64,000 nucleotides of DNA from Brachionus rotundiformis (lineage: Eukaryota; Rotifera; Eurotatoria; Ploima; Brachionidae), in assembly GCA_016802295.1 (NCBI GenBank), contig JAESIW010000124.1:533164-597163 (forward strand), read 5' to 3'. Shown in pieces: positions 1 through 11,016 of the stretch. Each line of letters opens with the position of its first letter. Position 1 is the stretch's first letter. Below the pieces are notes generated by a model, which searched no databases, was not told where the DNA came from, and saw only the letters and a program-made list of their open reading frames with translations. Both the position numbers and the translations under genes were made by a program.

Positions 1-236
1 AGTATGGAACAGAGTATGGAATGGGACCCGTTCCCGACCCATTCCCGTTCCATACTCCGTTCCCGATCCGTTCCAGTTCCAATCAGCGTTCCATTCACCG
101 TTCCAGTTCCAAACACCGTTCCATTCAACGTTCCAGTTCCAAACACCGACACCGTTCCATACTCCGTTCCAGTTCCAATCAGCGTTCCATTCACCGTTCC
201 AGTTCCAAACACCGTTTCATACTCCATTCAAGATTT
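1..236. repeat. Minisatellite of CGTTCC-type units
   Basis: The first 236 bases are a degenerate tandem array built from six-base steps such as CGTTCC and AGTTCC, arranged in composite units of roughly 30 bases (an 18-base plus a 12-base block) that recur several times. Three frames stay open through it only because the unit is a multiple of three; the resulting Val/Pro or Ser/Arg repeat peptides are not taken as genes. GC content is clearly above the surrounding DNA. It is cut by the window edge, so the full array length is unknown. Confidence 0.8.
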
Positions 237-288
237 TTTAGGATAAAAAAGTTTTTTTTTTTTAAATTATTTATTTTAAAATAAAGTT

Positions 289-1345
289 TTAATGTTCAAC
301 CCAATTTCTTTTTTTTTCATTTACTAATTTTAGAACTTTTTTAATATGGTTTATATATTTTTTACATTTTTCTACATTTAAACTTCTTTCTAAGCTTCTT
401 ATTGCTCTTATAAGTTCTTGTTCACTTTTACATTGTTTTTTCCTAACAAAGTCTTTTAGTTCATGCCAAAGGAGTTCCATAGGATTAAAATCTGGAGATT
501 GTGGTGAAGTTCTTATCTTTTAAATTTTCAAAAATGTTTTATATTTTAATTTTTTGAATTTACCGAGACTATATTTGTTTCCTCTAAGAATTTTGTACAT
601 CTCCGCGATCTATGTTTTGGATCATTGTCCTTTATGAGAAATACCGAACCTGAATAATTTTATCTACGTACTGACAAAGATAATTTTTAAGGATATTTTC
701 GTACGAGTATTGATTTAAATTGGTATTAAATAACTAAAAATAAAGGATAATTATTCAGATATAATTATTTTAAATTAATTTACTATTACCACAAATTTTG
801 AGGGACCTTTAAAGCTAATAGCCGCCCATATATTTATCTTAATTGAGCTTTTTAAGCTGATACCAATGCTTTTAGGTCATGAATCTCTTAGTCTCATGTG
901 ATAAAGAGGACTCTGATTTATTTTGATTGTAGTTTCATCTGCAAAGAGAAATTTTCTCAATGAATAATTCTTTTATTTCTTTGCAAAATCATATCGTTTA
1001 TTTATTTGGTTTTGATTTAGTGAAGGTCTCTTTCTTAATCGTCTCCAGTAATAGTTCATTTCTTGATATTTAGATTAATTTTTTTTAATTTGGTTAAAAT
1101 TGTTTTTATTTTCTGTATAAGGCTACAGTTGATTGATTTAGTGAAGGTCTCTTTCTTAATCGTCTCCAGTAATAGTTCATTTCTTGATATTTAGATTAAT
1201 TTTTTTAATTTGGTTAAAATTGTTTTACATTTTCTGTATAAGGCTACAGTTGATTGACTTATTTTGACATTGAAAACATTATAAACTCCAATGGACAAGT
1301 CTCTAGCAGTTACTAACCCATCAGTCTTCTCTATCCTATCCTGGA
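289..1345 (-). pseudogene. Tc1/mariner-family transposase, decayed
   Basis: Read on the minus strand, the region carries Tc1/mariner transposase blocks in the right order but in shifting frames. There is an N-terminal helix-turn-helix segment (about 1340-1020), then FADETT (about 945), then a block like the family's WGAIS..GP segment (INIWAAISFKGP, about 830-790), then the second catalytic stretch around DNDPKHRS (about 635-610), and finally SPDFNPMELLWHELKDF (about 510-440), equal to the family's SPDLNPIEN.W..LK. The last 63 residues remain open (289-480). Stops and frameshifts occur between blocks, and the helix-turn-helix region is duplicated in tandem. The enzyme would cut and paste its element by a DDE/D mechanism, but this copy cannot be functional. 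I could not identify terminal inverted repeats. Confidence 0.75.
1014..1254. repeat. 121-bp tandem duplication inside the mariner remnant
   Basis: Two head-to-tail copies (1014-1134 and 1135-1254) start with GATTTAGTGAAGG and are nearly identical apart from single-base indels in A/T runs. They correspond to part of the helix-turn-helix end of the transposase, so the duplication arose after insertion, and its low divergence suggests it is recent. Confidence 0.85.
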
Positions 1346-1471
1346 AGACATAAAAAAATAAAAAATTTTATAAAATTGTATGTGAAAAATTTACTTTTAA
1401 AAAATTCCTGATTACTGGAGTCACTTTTTGATTTTTTCTTTAACTTTTAAAAAAAATTTGATACCAATTGT

Positions 1472-1696
1472 TTATGCGCTTTTTAAAACGATGCTTTCTA
1501 ATTTTAATAGCCTTGAATTTTTAATTAAATTATATTCTATATCAACATTAATAATTACTACATTTTGAGTTGGAATGAATGCTTCATCGTGTATTGTTCG
1601 AAGATTTTCTTGAATCTGTTTTAATTCTATTCCTCTCTTGATCATTTGATCAGTAATTTTCAATGCTTCTTTCTTTGTTTTCGTAAAATAGTTCAT
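1472..1696 (-). CDS. Hypothetical short ORF, divergent from the 1758 gene
   Basis: A 74-residue reading frame starts at the ATG near 1696 (MNYFTKTKKEALK...), preceded by a T-rich stretch, and ends at 1472. It is charged, Lys/Ile-rich and has no signal peptide or membrane segment. It lies head-to-head, about 60 bp away, with the broken multi-exon gene beginning at 1758, so the two could share a promoter region or be two ORFs of one mobile element. No family is recognised. It could also be a spurious open frame; the composition is only mildly better than the surrounding DNA. Confidence 0.25.
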   Translation of the reverse strand: MNYFTKTKKEALKITDQMIKRGIELKQIQENLRTIHDEAFIPTQNVVIINVDIEYNLIKNSRLLKLESIVLKSA

Positions 1697-1757
1697 TTTT
1701 ATATAAATCTGAAAAAAAAAATTTAATAGTTTAGATAAAAAAAATACCAAAAAAAAA

Positions 1758-3081
1758 ATGGCACCAAGAAGAAAATTTAATGTTCAGTGTATCGAAATTA
1801 TGGTTTTCAGGGAGCAATCAAACATTCAGAAAGCAACCAAAGCAATCATAAAATACTTAGGAACCATTCGTCATGATCCATTATGTGACATTGATGATTA
1901 TGAGAAGTTTGATGAGGTTGGTTCACTTAATTTTTTCATTTCATTTAACTCATAAAATCTTTTAGATGGAAGTGGGGCAGTCAGTCAAATATAACATCGT
2001 ATAAGGGAAAAAAAATTATTCGATTTTGGCCGAGTTGAGGTCAAAGAAATTTTCAATTCAGTTCCGGGAGAAATATTTCGCGATCTGGAATTATCAGGAA
2101 CGCTTGATGAAACTGTCTCACTGGAAATTGAGATTGAAAAAGAAAAAACGACTTAAATTGTAGAAGAAACTCAAATTGAGAATAGCGCTGCCCGAAGCAA
2201 TGTGAAGTCCTCAATTCACGTAACACCAATTGACGACAACCCTCCACAAATTCCTTTATCCAAATCGTTCGATGGATTATCGCTAACAGAAACAACTGCC
2301 TGGACTAAAGCGAAAAACGTCGAAAACATCGATAGAAATTTTAAAATTTTTTCTGAGAAACTCTTAGAAATTAAAAACAAGGTAAAATTAGCTTTTATAA
2401 TAAAATTAATTTACATATAATTTTAAGGAATCGCTTGAGATCTGTAAAAGACTGGACACTATAATCGAAAATCAGAAGAGTTCAATAGCAGCTACAAACA
2501 CTTTAAATAAAACTCTTCAAAATTTAATACCACTTTTAAAAGAAGTAAAATTTTGTTTTTATCTTTTAAAAATCTTATTATCAATATCTATTTATAGAAG
2601 ACAAATATTAATAACACATCTCTGTTTTCAACTTCTGAGGTCGAACCTTCGACAAATGTACCTTCAACTTCAAGGCAAAGCGTCGAAACAAGCGTGAAAA
2701 AAAATGATGTCCAGTTAAAAATGGTAATTTAATCGATAATTAAAAATAAACAATAATTATTCAAAAAATAAAGGATAACGTCCCTAAAAAATTCTTCAAA
2801 AATTATCCAATAAATCAGATAGAAGAAGAAATACCCAAAAAAGATAAAAACCTTGGAATTGACGAGCTTAAGAAACTACATATGGATTCAATTCAGAGGA
2901 TTAAAAGTAAAAATATTGCAAATTTTTAAATAAATAATTTTTTTCGGAAAAATTGACTAAAGCTTTTTTTAAAAGGAAATTTTGAGAATGAATGCATTCT
3001 TAAAAGGGTCCTAGATTGGAAGAGTATGTGGAATTACGCCGTTAATTCACGTAAAAAGGATCGATTTAACCAGAAAAAAAA
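1758..3081 (+). pseudogene. Broken multi-exon gene of unknown function
   Basis: Starting at ATG 1758 (MAPRRKFNVQ...), a chain of coding blocks is separated by short introns with good GT..AG ends: about 1916-1964, 2381-2427, 2547-2598, 2723-2770 and a slightly longer one ending near 2976. From about 2166 to the stop near 3081 every intron joins blocks in one consistent frame, which random DNA would not do. The blocks encode a hydrophilic, Ser/Thr/Glu/Lys-rich protein ending in NFENECILKRVLDWKSM and a basic tail. The gene is damaged: no single frame crosses about 1965-2040, and an in-frame TAA interrupts at about 2153. I do not recognise the family. It may be an accessory ORF of a mobile element or a decayed host gene. 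Confidence 0.45.
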
Positions 3082-3179
3082 ATAAAAAAATAAACTTTTA
3101 AATTAAAATTTTATTTTTAAATAAAAAAATTAAACAAAAAAATCTTATAATTAAATTTAATTAAGGATACAGGCTTCTA

Positions 3180-4640
3180 ATTAAAGACCTGTTTCACTAA
3201 CCTCAATCCCATGCAAAATTATGAACTAACTTTTAAAAGCAGTTTTATTTGGTTTCTTAGTGGTGAATAATTTAATCAGCAACAAACAGCATGGATTCGT
3301 AGAAAATAAGTCATGTTTTAAAAATTTATTGAAGTCTACAGATTTTATCTGTGAGTCAATGAACCCTAAATAAAATTTGAACATAACTTATTTGGATTTT
3401 GCTAAAGCATTCGATTCAGTTTCTCATAAACGTTTAATTCACAGAATTGAATGTTTTTGTCTTACTGAGTAATTAATTGAATCGATAAAGCTTTTTTGCT
3501 GAACAGAAGACAGAGAGTGATTATGGGTAGGCCAGTGTCTGAATGGGTTAAACTCGACAGTCGAGTCCGACAGGTTTCAGTCCTGGGTCCAATTCTGTTC
3601 ATTGATTACATTAATGACTTAACAAATCGATGTCAGATATTCGCTGTTGACACAAAGTTGATGTCAAATGTGTGGAATCATGTTTAGCTTTAGAGAATGA
3701 TATTGATAAAATATCAAAATAGACGAACCACTGGTTAATCAAGTTAAACGAAAATAAATGTTAAGGAATGCACTGTTGTAAAAATAACCGGAATCCACTA
3801 GATAATTAATCAAATGAGCATTTCGAAAACAGAGACGAGATCTAATGATAATAATTACGAACAATTTGAAGTGTTCAAAACAAGTTAACACCGCTGCAAA
3901 TAAAGCTAATTCAGTTTTGGGTAAAATAAGGCGAACTATCAAATTCTAGAACAAAGAAACAGTAAATAGGTAATATATAGCTTTTGTTCGACCTTATCTA
4001 GAATATTGAGTACAAGTTTAGAACCCGTAATTAAAAAAAGACATCAAGGTCTTAGAATCAGTCCAGAGAAGAGCTACTTAATTGGATCCAGAGCTAAAAA
4101 AGCTAGGCTTTTCAGAAAGATTAGTTGAATTGAATTTAATCAGTCTAGAGACCAGAATATCAGAGGAGATCTGATCGAGATGTTAAAAATTAAAAAAGGG
4201 CACGACAACACTAACTGGCATGTACCCCTAGTCTTGAAGAATAATCCAGAAAATAAATTTTCCCCAACCCCTAGACGTCATGTTTTTTCATTATAAAGAC
4301 AATTTGTAAAGAACTGTGAACAAGGATTTAATTTTTTCAGCAACAGAGTGGTCAAAGTTTGGAAACGACTGACAGAGTTGTTATTATCTCACACACAGTG
4401 AATGTTTTTAAAAATAAAATTGACAAACTTGATTGAAACAAGCTATCAAGATGAGGCTTAACCCTGGTTCCATGTGCTTGCACATTATAGCTTTCATTTT
4501 ATCATTTATTATTATATTTTTTTTTTCTTTTTTTTATAGTTTTGGAGATTTACCTCCACAGGCTTATCCGAGTGTTATGAACCCTTTTTTCAGCCTGCAT
4601 GTTTAACGTATTGAATAAATTAAAAGATAAAAAGTATATA
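3180..4640 (+). pseudogene. Non-LTR (Jockey/CR1-like) reverse transcriptase remnant
   Basis: Plus-strand fragments spell the reverse transcriptase core in order: QHGFVENKS (about 3285), TYLDFAKAFDSVSHKRLIHR (about 3390), LLNRRQRV (about 3498), a block equal to SGVPQGSVLGP.LF..YINDL with substitutions (about 3560-3620), a degraded FADDTK box (about 3640), and the C-terminal thumb and NRVV..W motif (about 4340-4430). Frameshifts and stops separate the blocks. Such enzymes insert LINE elements by target-primed reverse transcription; this copy is 5'-truncated and dead. Its 3' end is near 4620-4640, where a short A/T-rich run follows. Confidence 0.8.
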
Positions 4641-4699
4641 TAAATATTCTTTAGAAATAAGTATTGAAGTCCTCAGCGGGAAAAACTTTACGTGCCTTA

Positions 4700-5880
4700 G
4701 TATTTTATTTTTGTAGTTTTGGTAATCTTATTTTTTAGCTGGGTGACGAGACTTGATATATAGTAATGCTGTAATCGAATTTAGATCTAATCATTGATCT
4801 GAATATTGTAAATCTTTAACAAGTACTATTTTTAAGTTTTAATCGTTTGATTTTTTTGATAGTGGTGATCTTGATTACTATTCTTTTCGTGATATGTCTG
4901 AGGTGGGGGATGAAGTTTAGTTTTGGGTCTAGTTTGATACCTAAAAATATTTTAGCATTAAAGAATATTGGCTGTGGTAAACGTCGTCTGCCTGGTTTTA
5001 TTTTTATTGATTGTGAGTCCTTTATCCTCGCAGAAGCTGATAATATTATTTATAGCTTGTTGTAGCTTTTCTTGGATCTCTTTTTTATTTGAGCTTGAGG
5101 TCCAGATAACTAGGTCATCAGCGTAGATGGCGTGGTTGACTGGTTCTAGAATGACTTTGGATATTTCAGTGAAGTAAATTAAAAACAGAGTGGGTGAGAG
5201 GCAGCTACCTTGGGGTACCCCGCATTCGATTTTTTTTTGACGACGAAATACAATTATTCACCCGCACTTTAAATTCTCGATATTCAATAAAACTTTGAAT
5301 CCATTTTTTAAGGTTTAGGCTGATGTTTAGATCATTAATCGAGTTTAAAATACCGTTGTGTGTTGTTTTATCGAAGACTTTTTTAAGGTCAAAGAACACT
5401 TTTCCTGTCATGCGCCTTTTTATAAAATTTGTTATAATTGAGTGATTGAGTTTTAGTATTTAGTCGTCGGTTCTTCTATTTTTCCTGAAACCGGCTTGAG
5501 TTTCTGGCAAGATGTTCTCTTTTTCGATCCAGTTCTTCAGTTTTTGATTAATAATTTTTTCAAGCCATTTACTTAAGCAGTCGATTAGAGATATTGGACG
5601 ATATGAAGAGAGTTCGTTTTTAGGTTTATTTTCAATTTGCTGGAAGATAGCCATCGTTAAGTGGTAAGGCTTAACGATGAGTTAAATATATTTAACACTC
5701 TATTCAGGTAACGATTTGGAAGACGTTTGAGTATTTTGCTGTTAATTCCGTCTTGACATGCAGCAGCCTTGTTCTTTAACTTAGATAATGCGTCTATGAA
5801 TTCCGGTTTGCTGATTGTATTTTGGAAGTGGTCCATTGAGTCGTTCGTTTCACGTATGTTGATACAAGGTGTCGTGTTTG
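4700..5880 (-). pseudogene. Second non-LTR reverse transcriptase remnant, opposite strand
   Basis: On the minus strand from about 5880 leftward come a pre-RT segment (QDGINSKILKRLP, about 5755-5715), SYRPISLIDC (about 5610), QAGFRKNRRTDD (about 5460-5500), FFDLKKVFDKTTH (about 5390-5355), GTPQGSCLSPTLF-like residues around 5220-5190, and YADDLVIWTS around 5130-5090. The fingers and the palm halves are in different frames. It belongs to a different LINE lineage from the 3180-4640 copy, because the box sequences differ (QGSCLSP versus VSVLGP). The two are in convergent orientation and meet near 4650-4700. No intact ORF remains. Confidence 0.8.
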
Positions 5881-7553
5881 AGATGTGATTTTTATTATTA
5901 TTAGTAGTAGTAGTATATTTATTTTATTCCATTATTTCGTAAGCTTTTAATGAAGTAGCTGATTAAAATCACTATTTAATAATTAACTGAAATATAATTG
6001 CTTCATATTTCAGAGAAAACTATAAAAAAAATTTTAGCTGTGGTTAAATGTTTTATGGCATTTTAAATCATATATGTAATGATAGTAAAGTTTAGAAAGT
6101 TATTTTATAGCAAAAATAAGTGCAAATAAACTAACATAACGCCTTAAACGCATGGATTGAGGTTCAAACTATTTATTCACGAAAACTAAAAAAGTCTACC
6201 TGTTCAATTTGTAAAAATGCTTGATTAGAAAAGTGCATTTAATGTCACTCATGTACTGGTACCATTTAAGTATGCCAAAGTGAGTAGATATCATCAAAGT
6301 GGTAAAAGTAAAAATTGGTCAAGTATGGCTTTGACTGTTTGCGTAATCAGTAAATTTGTACTTTTTTTTAAACTTGTGTTTTTTTTTAATAAATTTTTTC
6401 CATATATTTTTAAAATTTGCGCCGGCAATAATTTTCGTCAAAAAAACAAAAAATTTCCGCTTTTTAATCATTTGATTTTGCGGGAAATTTTTTTGATAAT
6501 GAAAAAAAAGTTGCGGAATTCCGTCAAAAAATTCAGTTTCTCGTTTTAGGCAGTATCTTTTAAGTGTTAAAAATCATGATAGAATAATAGTGAAAAAAAG
6601 AGAATTTTTTTTTCCTCTATAATTAGCTAACTTTTTCGAATTATGTTAAACGATTGGCTTCATTCAAAAAAAATCGCTGTATTTTTAAATATTAAAATAA
6701 ATAGATTTTTTTTTTCTTTAAAAGAAGTTGAAATAACATGTTGTTAATATCGGATAATTATCTAAATTAAGCCTTAGTTTCTTAAAGAAAAATAAATCAG
6801 ATTCATTTAATTTAATTAAACATTTCAGTTCTTTTTGTCTGAAAAATTGTTAGAAAAAAAGACATGATTTAAAAAAAAATTAATCTTAATACAATTAAAA
6901 TTTCATTTTTTTTATTTTGACATTTATCAATTCTTTTCAGTCTTCTTCTCTCTTATTTGTGATAGAAAGCATATCTTCGACTCGAACTCAGATAATTTAC
7001 TAGCGGAACTTGTAAATTGTGGTTCTTTTTAGAAGCTTTAAATTAAAAATCGTCTGAAATATTTTCTTTGATTATTCTGCATTCTAAAATTCAAGTATAT
7101 AATTTATTTTTATTAAAAAGTGATTAGCAGCTCTCTTGGATTATCCTTTTGCCCTAAGCTGTTGTTTAAACTCCTACTCCTTCTAATAAAAAATTGTCCC
7201 CTGTTACATTTCTCTTAATTAAATTATATTACCTGAAATAAGTTAACAACATGTTTAAATAGGTTTTGAAAAATTTTGAACATTTAACATTTTCTGAACA
7301 TTTAAATATATACACAATAAATGAACTTTTGTTTTCTGTTGACTAGTATTTTTTTTTGCCTATATAATTTAATTACAAAAAAAAATCAATCCTGAGCTTA
7401 TTTAAAAAGCTATCAATTCAAAGCTAAAAATTTTTCTCTTTTTGTATTTTTTTCTTAACTTTGTACTGTAATATAAAGAATGAAATCTAAAAAATTCTTT
7501 TTTATTTTATTTAATCACTTTAAATAAAATAATTAATTTTTGTATTTTGCATT
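5881..7553. other. Intergenic, no gene seen
   Basis: About 1.7 kb of AT-rich sequence between the LINE remnants and the PRPSAP gene. It begins with a short TAT/TAG trinucleotide microsatellite (about 5890-5915). Open frames here are Phe/Lys-rich and look like shadows of base composition. I see no RNA gene. Confidence 0.6.
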
Positions 7554-9107
7554 CTAATCTTCGGCTGTTATATCTCTAAACAAATATGACATGCTTTCTT
7601 GATTATGAATCCTCCTTATTGCCTCAGATAATAGTAAACTTATATCAACGGTTCTAATTTTATGACATTGAATTTTTTGCACTTCATGAGGAACTGTATT
7701 AGTAACTACGACTTCATCAATGTTCGAGCTATCTATTATTCTAGGTGCGTCAGATGATAATAAGCCATGAGTCGCCATTATATATATTTTATAAGCTCCA
7801 CGTTCTCTCAACACATCAGCAGCTCTAGCGAAAGCTTCAACATCATCAATCATATCTTCCTAAAAATATTTTGATTTTTATTCTTTCGTTTTTAAAATGT
7901 AAACTCTTCTTACGACAATAATAGCTATTTTTCCACTAACATCTCCAACTACATCCATAGGAAGCTTTTCTTTTGGATTAATTCTCGGAGGAAAAGCTAA
8001 ATTTGGCAATTGAAAAACTGATTTTCTCGATTCAATTGTAGCTAGAATTATTTTTATGCTTTAATCTTAAGTTACTTGTTTAATGATATTAATAAATACG
8101 TTTTAAAACAGTTGAGGGGGGTGAAGTACGACCATCAGATTCACTATCTCTTTCCTTTTCAGATTCTCCATGAATTACAGCTATTCCGAGTCTTAAACGT
8201 TCAGCAATAGCTGTCGCTCTTTTGGCTTGACTTGGATTTCTGGCTATAATTACTGCATTTCTATAGTCCGGAATCTTGACAAAATAAATCTAAATACTGG
8301 CACTTTTTTTTTATTGTAAAATAAACTTTATGCTCTATGTAATTTATTAAAAAAGGAGCAGCTCTTAAATTATCAACTGGCATGTCAAAGAAACCCTGAA
8401 TTTCCTTTTGATGTAAATCCATTGTAATCAGGTGTGTCATTCCTTTTCAATGTAAACAAATATCTCTTAATAAAAAATTTAAAAGTACCGGCTTTTGTTA
8501 ACATTTTAGCAACTAATTTAGAAACGATACATCCTCGCTTTTTCATTTTTGATTGCTTAGAATAAGGCAAATAGGGAATAACGCAAATAATATTTCTTGC
8601 ACAAGATGTTTTACACGCATAACACATAATTAAAAGTTCCATAATGTTATCATTTGGTTCCCTAAACAAATTAGATAATAAAAAAGGATTATCATCGATA
8701 ATTTCATTTTTAAGTACAAAAAATTAAACTACAACTGGTTTTATTGTTCCTTTAATGCAAATATCTTTAATTAAAATTTTTTGTACTAAATTTTCAATAT
8801 TAAGAAACATAATTTGTTTTTACTTTGATCCTGTTTGTATGATGAAAACATCTTTTCCTCTAATTGAATCACCTATTTCGACTTTAGTTTCTAAAAAAAT
8901 AAGCTTAATTAAATCAGTAAATATTTAATATAATTACCCTCTGATCTTTTATAAATTTTACAATCAGCTAATGGTCTTATGCGACTAAAAGATCAATTTA
9001 TTTATAAAATAAGATTTTTCAAAGAATCAAAATTACTTAGCAATTAGTTCAGCTAATTCTGGATGAGAATTTCCAGCCAACAAAATCATTTCTGCTTTTG
9101 TATTCAT
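7554..9107 (-). CDS. PRPSAP: Phosphoribosyl pyrophosphate synthetase-associated protein
   Basis: A multi-exon gene on the minus strand, start ATG at 9107 (MNTKAEMILLAGNSHPELAEL) and stop at 7554. Exons continue with TKVEIGDSIRGKDVFIIQT (about 8895-8826), PNDNIMELLIMCYACKT (8660-8500), MTHLITMDLHQKEIQGFF (about 8430-8390), IPDYRNAVIIARNP (about 8270) and PMDVVGDVSGKIAIIV (about 7965-7915). The last exon has EDMIDDVEAFARAADVLR, ATHGLLSSDAPR and SEAIRRIHNQESMSYLF. The combination of DxxDDVE, DGRTSPP and THGLLSSDAPR is typical of the associated proteins (PAP39/PAP41) rather than catalytic PRPS, which has VDDMADTCGT there. Introns are about 45-70 nt; one of them lies at about 8495-8445. PRPSAPs assemble with PRPS in the cytosol and restrain its PRPP output for nucleotide synthesis. 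No frame damage is seen. Confidence 0.9.
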
Positions 9108-11016
9108 ATTTAAATTTTAGAAATAAATCTTCAATTTAAAAATTATAATGGATTTTTGAGTTTATGTTAATACAAATTAATATTATAATAATTTTCTCTA
9201 AAATATGAAAAATTGCAAAGAACTCATATCATATTTAAAAAAATGCTTTTAAAAAAATTTAAAAGTATTTATGGTGGTTAATTAAAATAACTTTTTTTCA
9301 TTTTCGAAAGCCACATATATTATTTTGAATACTAAAATTCAAATACATATGTTATTACATATGTTATTAACCAGCTCTGATAACTAACAATATCATTACT
9401 TCAGAAAAATATTGTCAAATTAAATATTAAATTATTAATTTTTCAAAAAAATTAGATTAAACAAATTATTTAAAAAAATTTCTAAATTAAATTTTTTGCA
9501 AATAAAATATATTTATGGTCTAAAAAAGTAATTTATTAAGATTGTATTTGAATCTTAAATATGATAATCTATTATACATTCTATAAATTTAATTTTTAAA
9601 AATTCATTTGGATATAATAAACGACTTATTTCCCTAAAACAGGTAAAAACCTGTAACCATCTTCTTATATTTAAATTTATTCAATTTAGTTAATTTTTTT
9701 ATTCAACAAAGTATTTATCAATATTATCACTATGTTTTAGTTTTCCTATAGAAATATCGAATACATCAAATGAAATATTATAATCTATAGATTGAATTTA
9801 ATATATTATGCAGGGATTTTTATTTTTTTATTTATAACAAATAAACGAGAATTTACTGGTAATATCTTTTTCCTGAGTTTTTATAATTATGTATTGTATT
9901 TATGCATATTTTTGCAAAATAAAAAAAATAATGTTATAAGATCTAAAATAAAAAAAATCGATTTTTTAACTTGTATTAGTTTTTTATTAGAATATTACTT
10001 AAATTAAATATAACCATATTAGTCTTTTCAAAATTTTTCTTTTTTATTACTAGTTAAGTAACTTACGTTTATATTCATATATATTTTATATGAATTATTT
10101 TATATGAATACATATAAAATATATATTCATATTTTTAGGTAAATTATTCTATAATTAAAATATATTTAATTAATTTTTTAAGCGACAATCAATTTTAAAG
10201 AATATTTTTGAAAAATAAATATTCTAATGTAACTCCATCATTAACAATGATATTTTAATAAAAAAATTTATTTTAAATTTACAGAAGTAGATAAAGCTAT
10301 TATTAAATTCTCACTTCATCATAACCATTCTCTTTATTTAGTTATACAGGTTTCGAAAATTTTAAAAAATATTTGAGATTTTTGATTTTGTTTCTCAATT
10401 AAAAGTATTAAATTTTTTAATTAAGCTAAGTAAGTTAAGCACCAGAATAGGCTAATTATAAAATTCACTGTATTGGTCTAGTAATAACTCCTAAGTGAAG
10501 GGATAATCTTTTTTTCTTATAAAAAACTATCTTATAAATAAAGTTGAATTAAGAATCTTTTAATCCTCAAAACTTGAGTTTTGTATTTAAGATCGAGATT
10601 TACTTTATTTTTATTAATCAAGATGATTAATTAACGATTAATAAATTTTTTGCACCGTATTATTAGTCTGTTAAAATTTTTTTGGATATTAAATTCTTGT
10701 ATGTGTTTTAAACAATATTTCTTGCGGTTTTTTCTAGAGTGGTAAATTTAATAAATTTAATGTATTTCTAAATAATTGATAATTATAGAGAAAAATGTTT
10801 ATATATTTTTTTTAATTTGTTAAGGAAATTATTTTTATTTACATTTGATCTAAATGTAATCTAATTTGATCTAATTTTTGATTTTTACTACGGTTTTGAT
10901 TTATTTTTTTTAGTTTAGATTTTATATACTTTTTCAACATTTATAGATAAACAATGATTAACTGATTAAATATATTTAATTTAATTTAAATAAACGATAA
11001 TTTTTTGAAGCTAGAT
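9108..11016. other. Intergenic, no gene seen
   Basis: Very AT-rich DNA between the divergent PRPSAP and PDZ-scaffold genes, so promoters of both should lie here. It contains short inverted repeats (ACATATGTTATT units near 9350-9370 and ATATATTTTATATGAA units near 10080-10125). I looked for upstream exons encoding the L27 domain expected in PATJ/MUPP1 proteins and could not identify one. Confidence 0.5.

Noticed and set aside
4..284. Repeat peptides in the tandem array
   Set aside because: The open frames exist because the repeat unit is divisible by three; there is no gene context.
7554..9107. Catalytic PRPP synthetase
   Set aside because: The DDxxDDVE, DGRTSPP and THGLLSSDAPR segments fit the associated protein (PRPSAP), not PRPS1/2.
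9792..10007. 71-residue open frame
   Set aside because: Phe/Ile/Lys/Tyr-only composition that follows the AT bias, with no family motif and no splice context.
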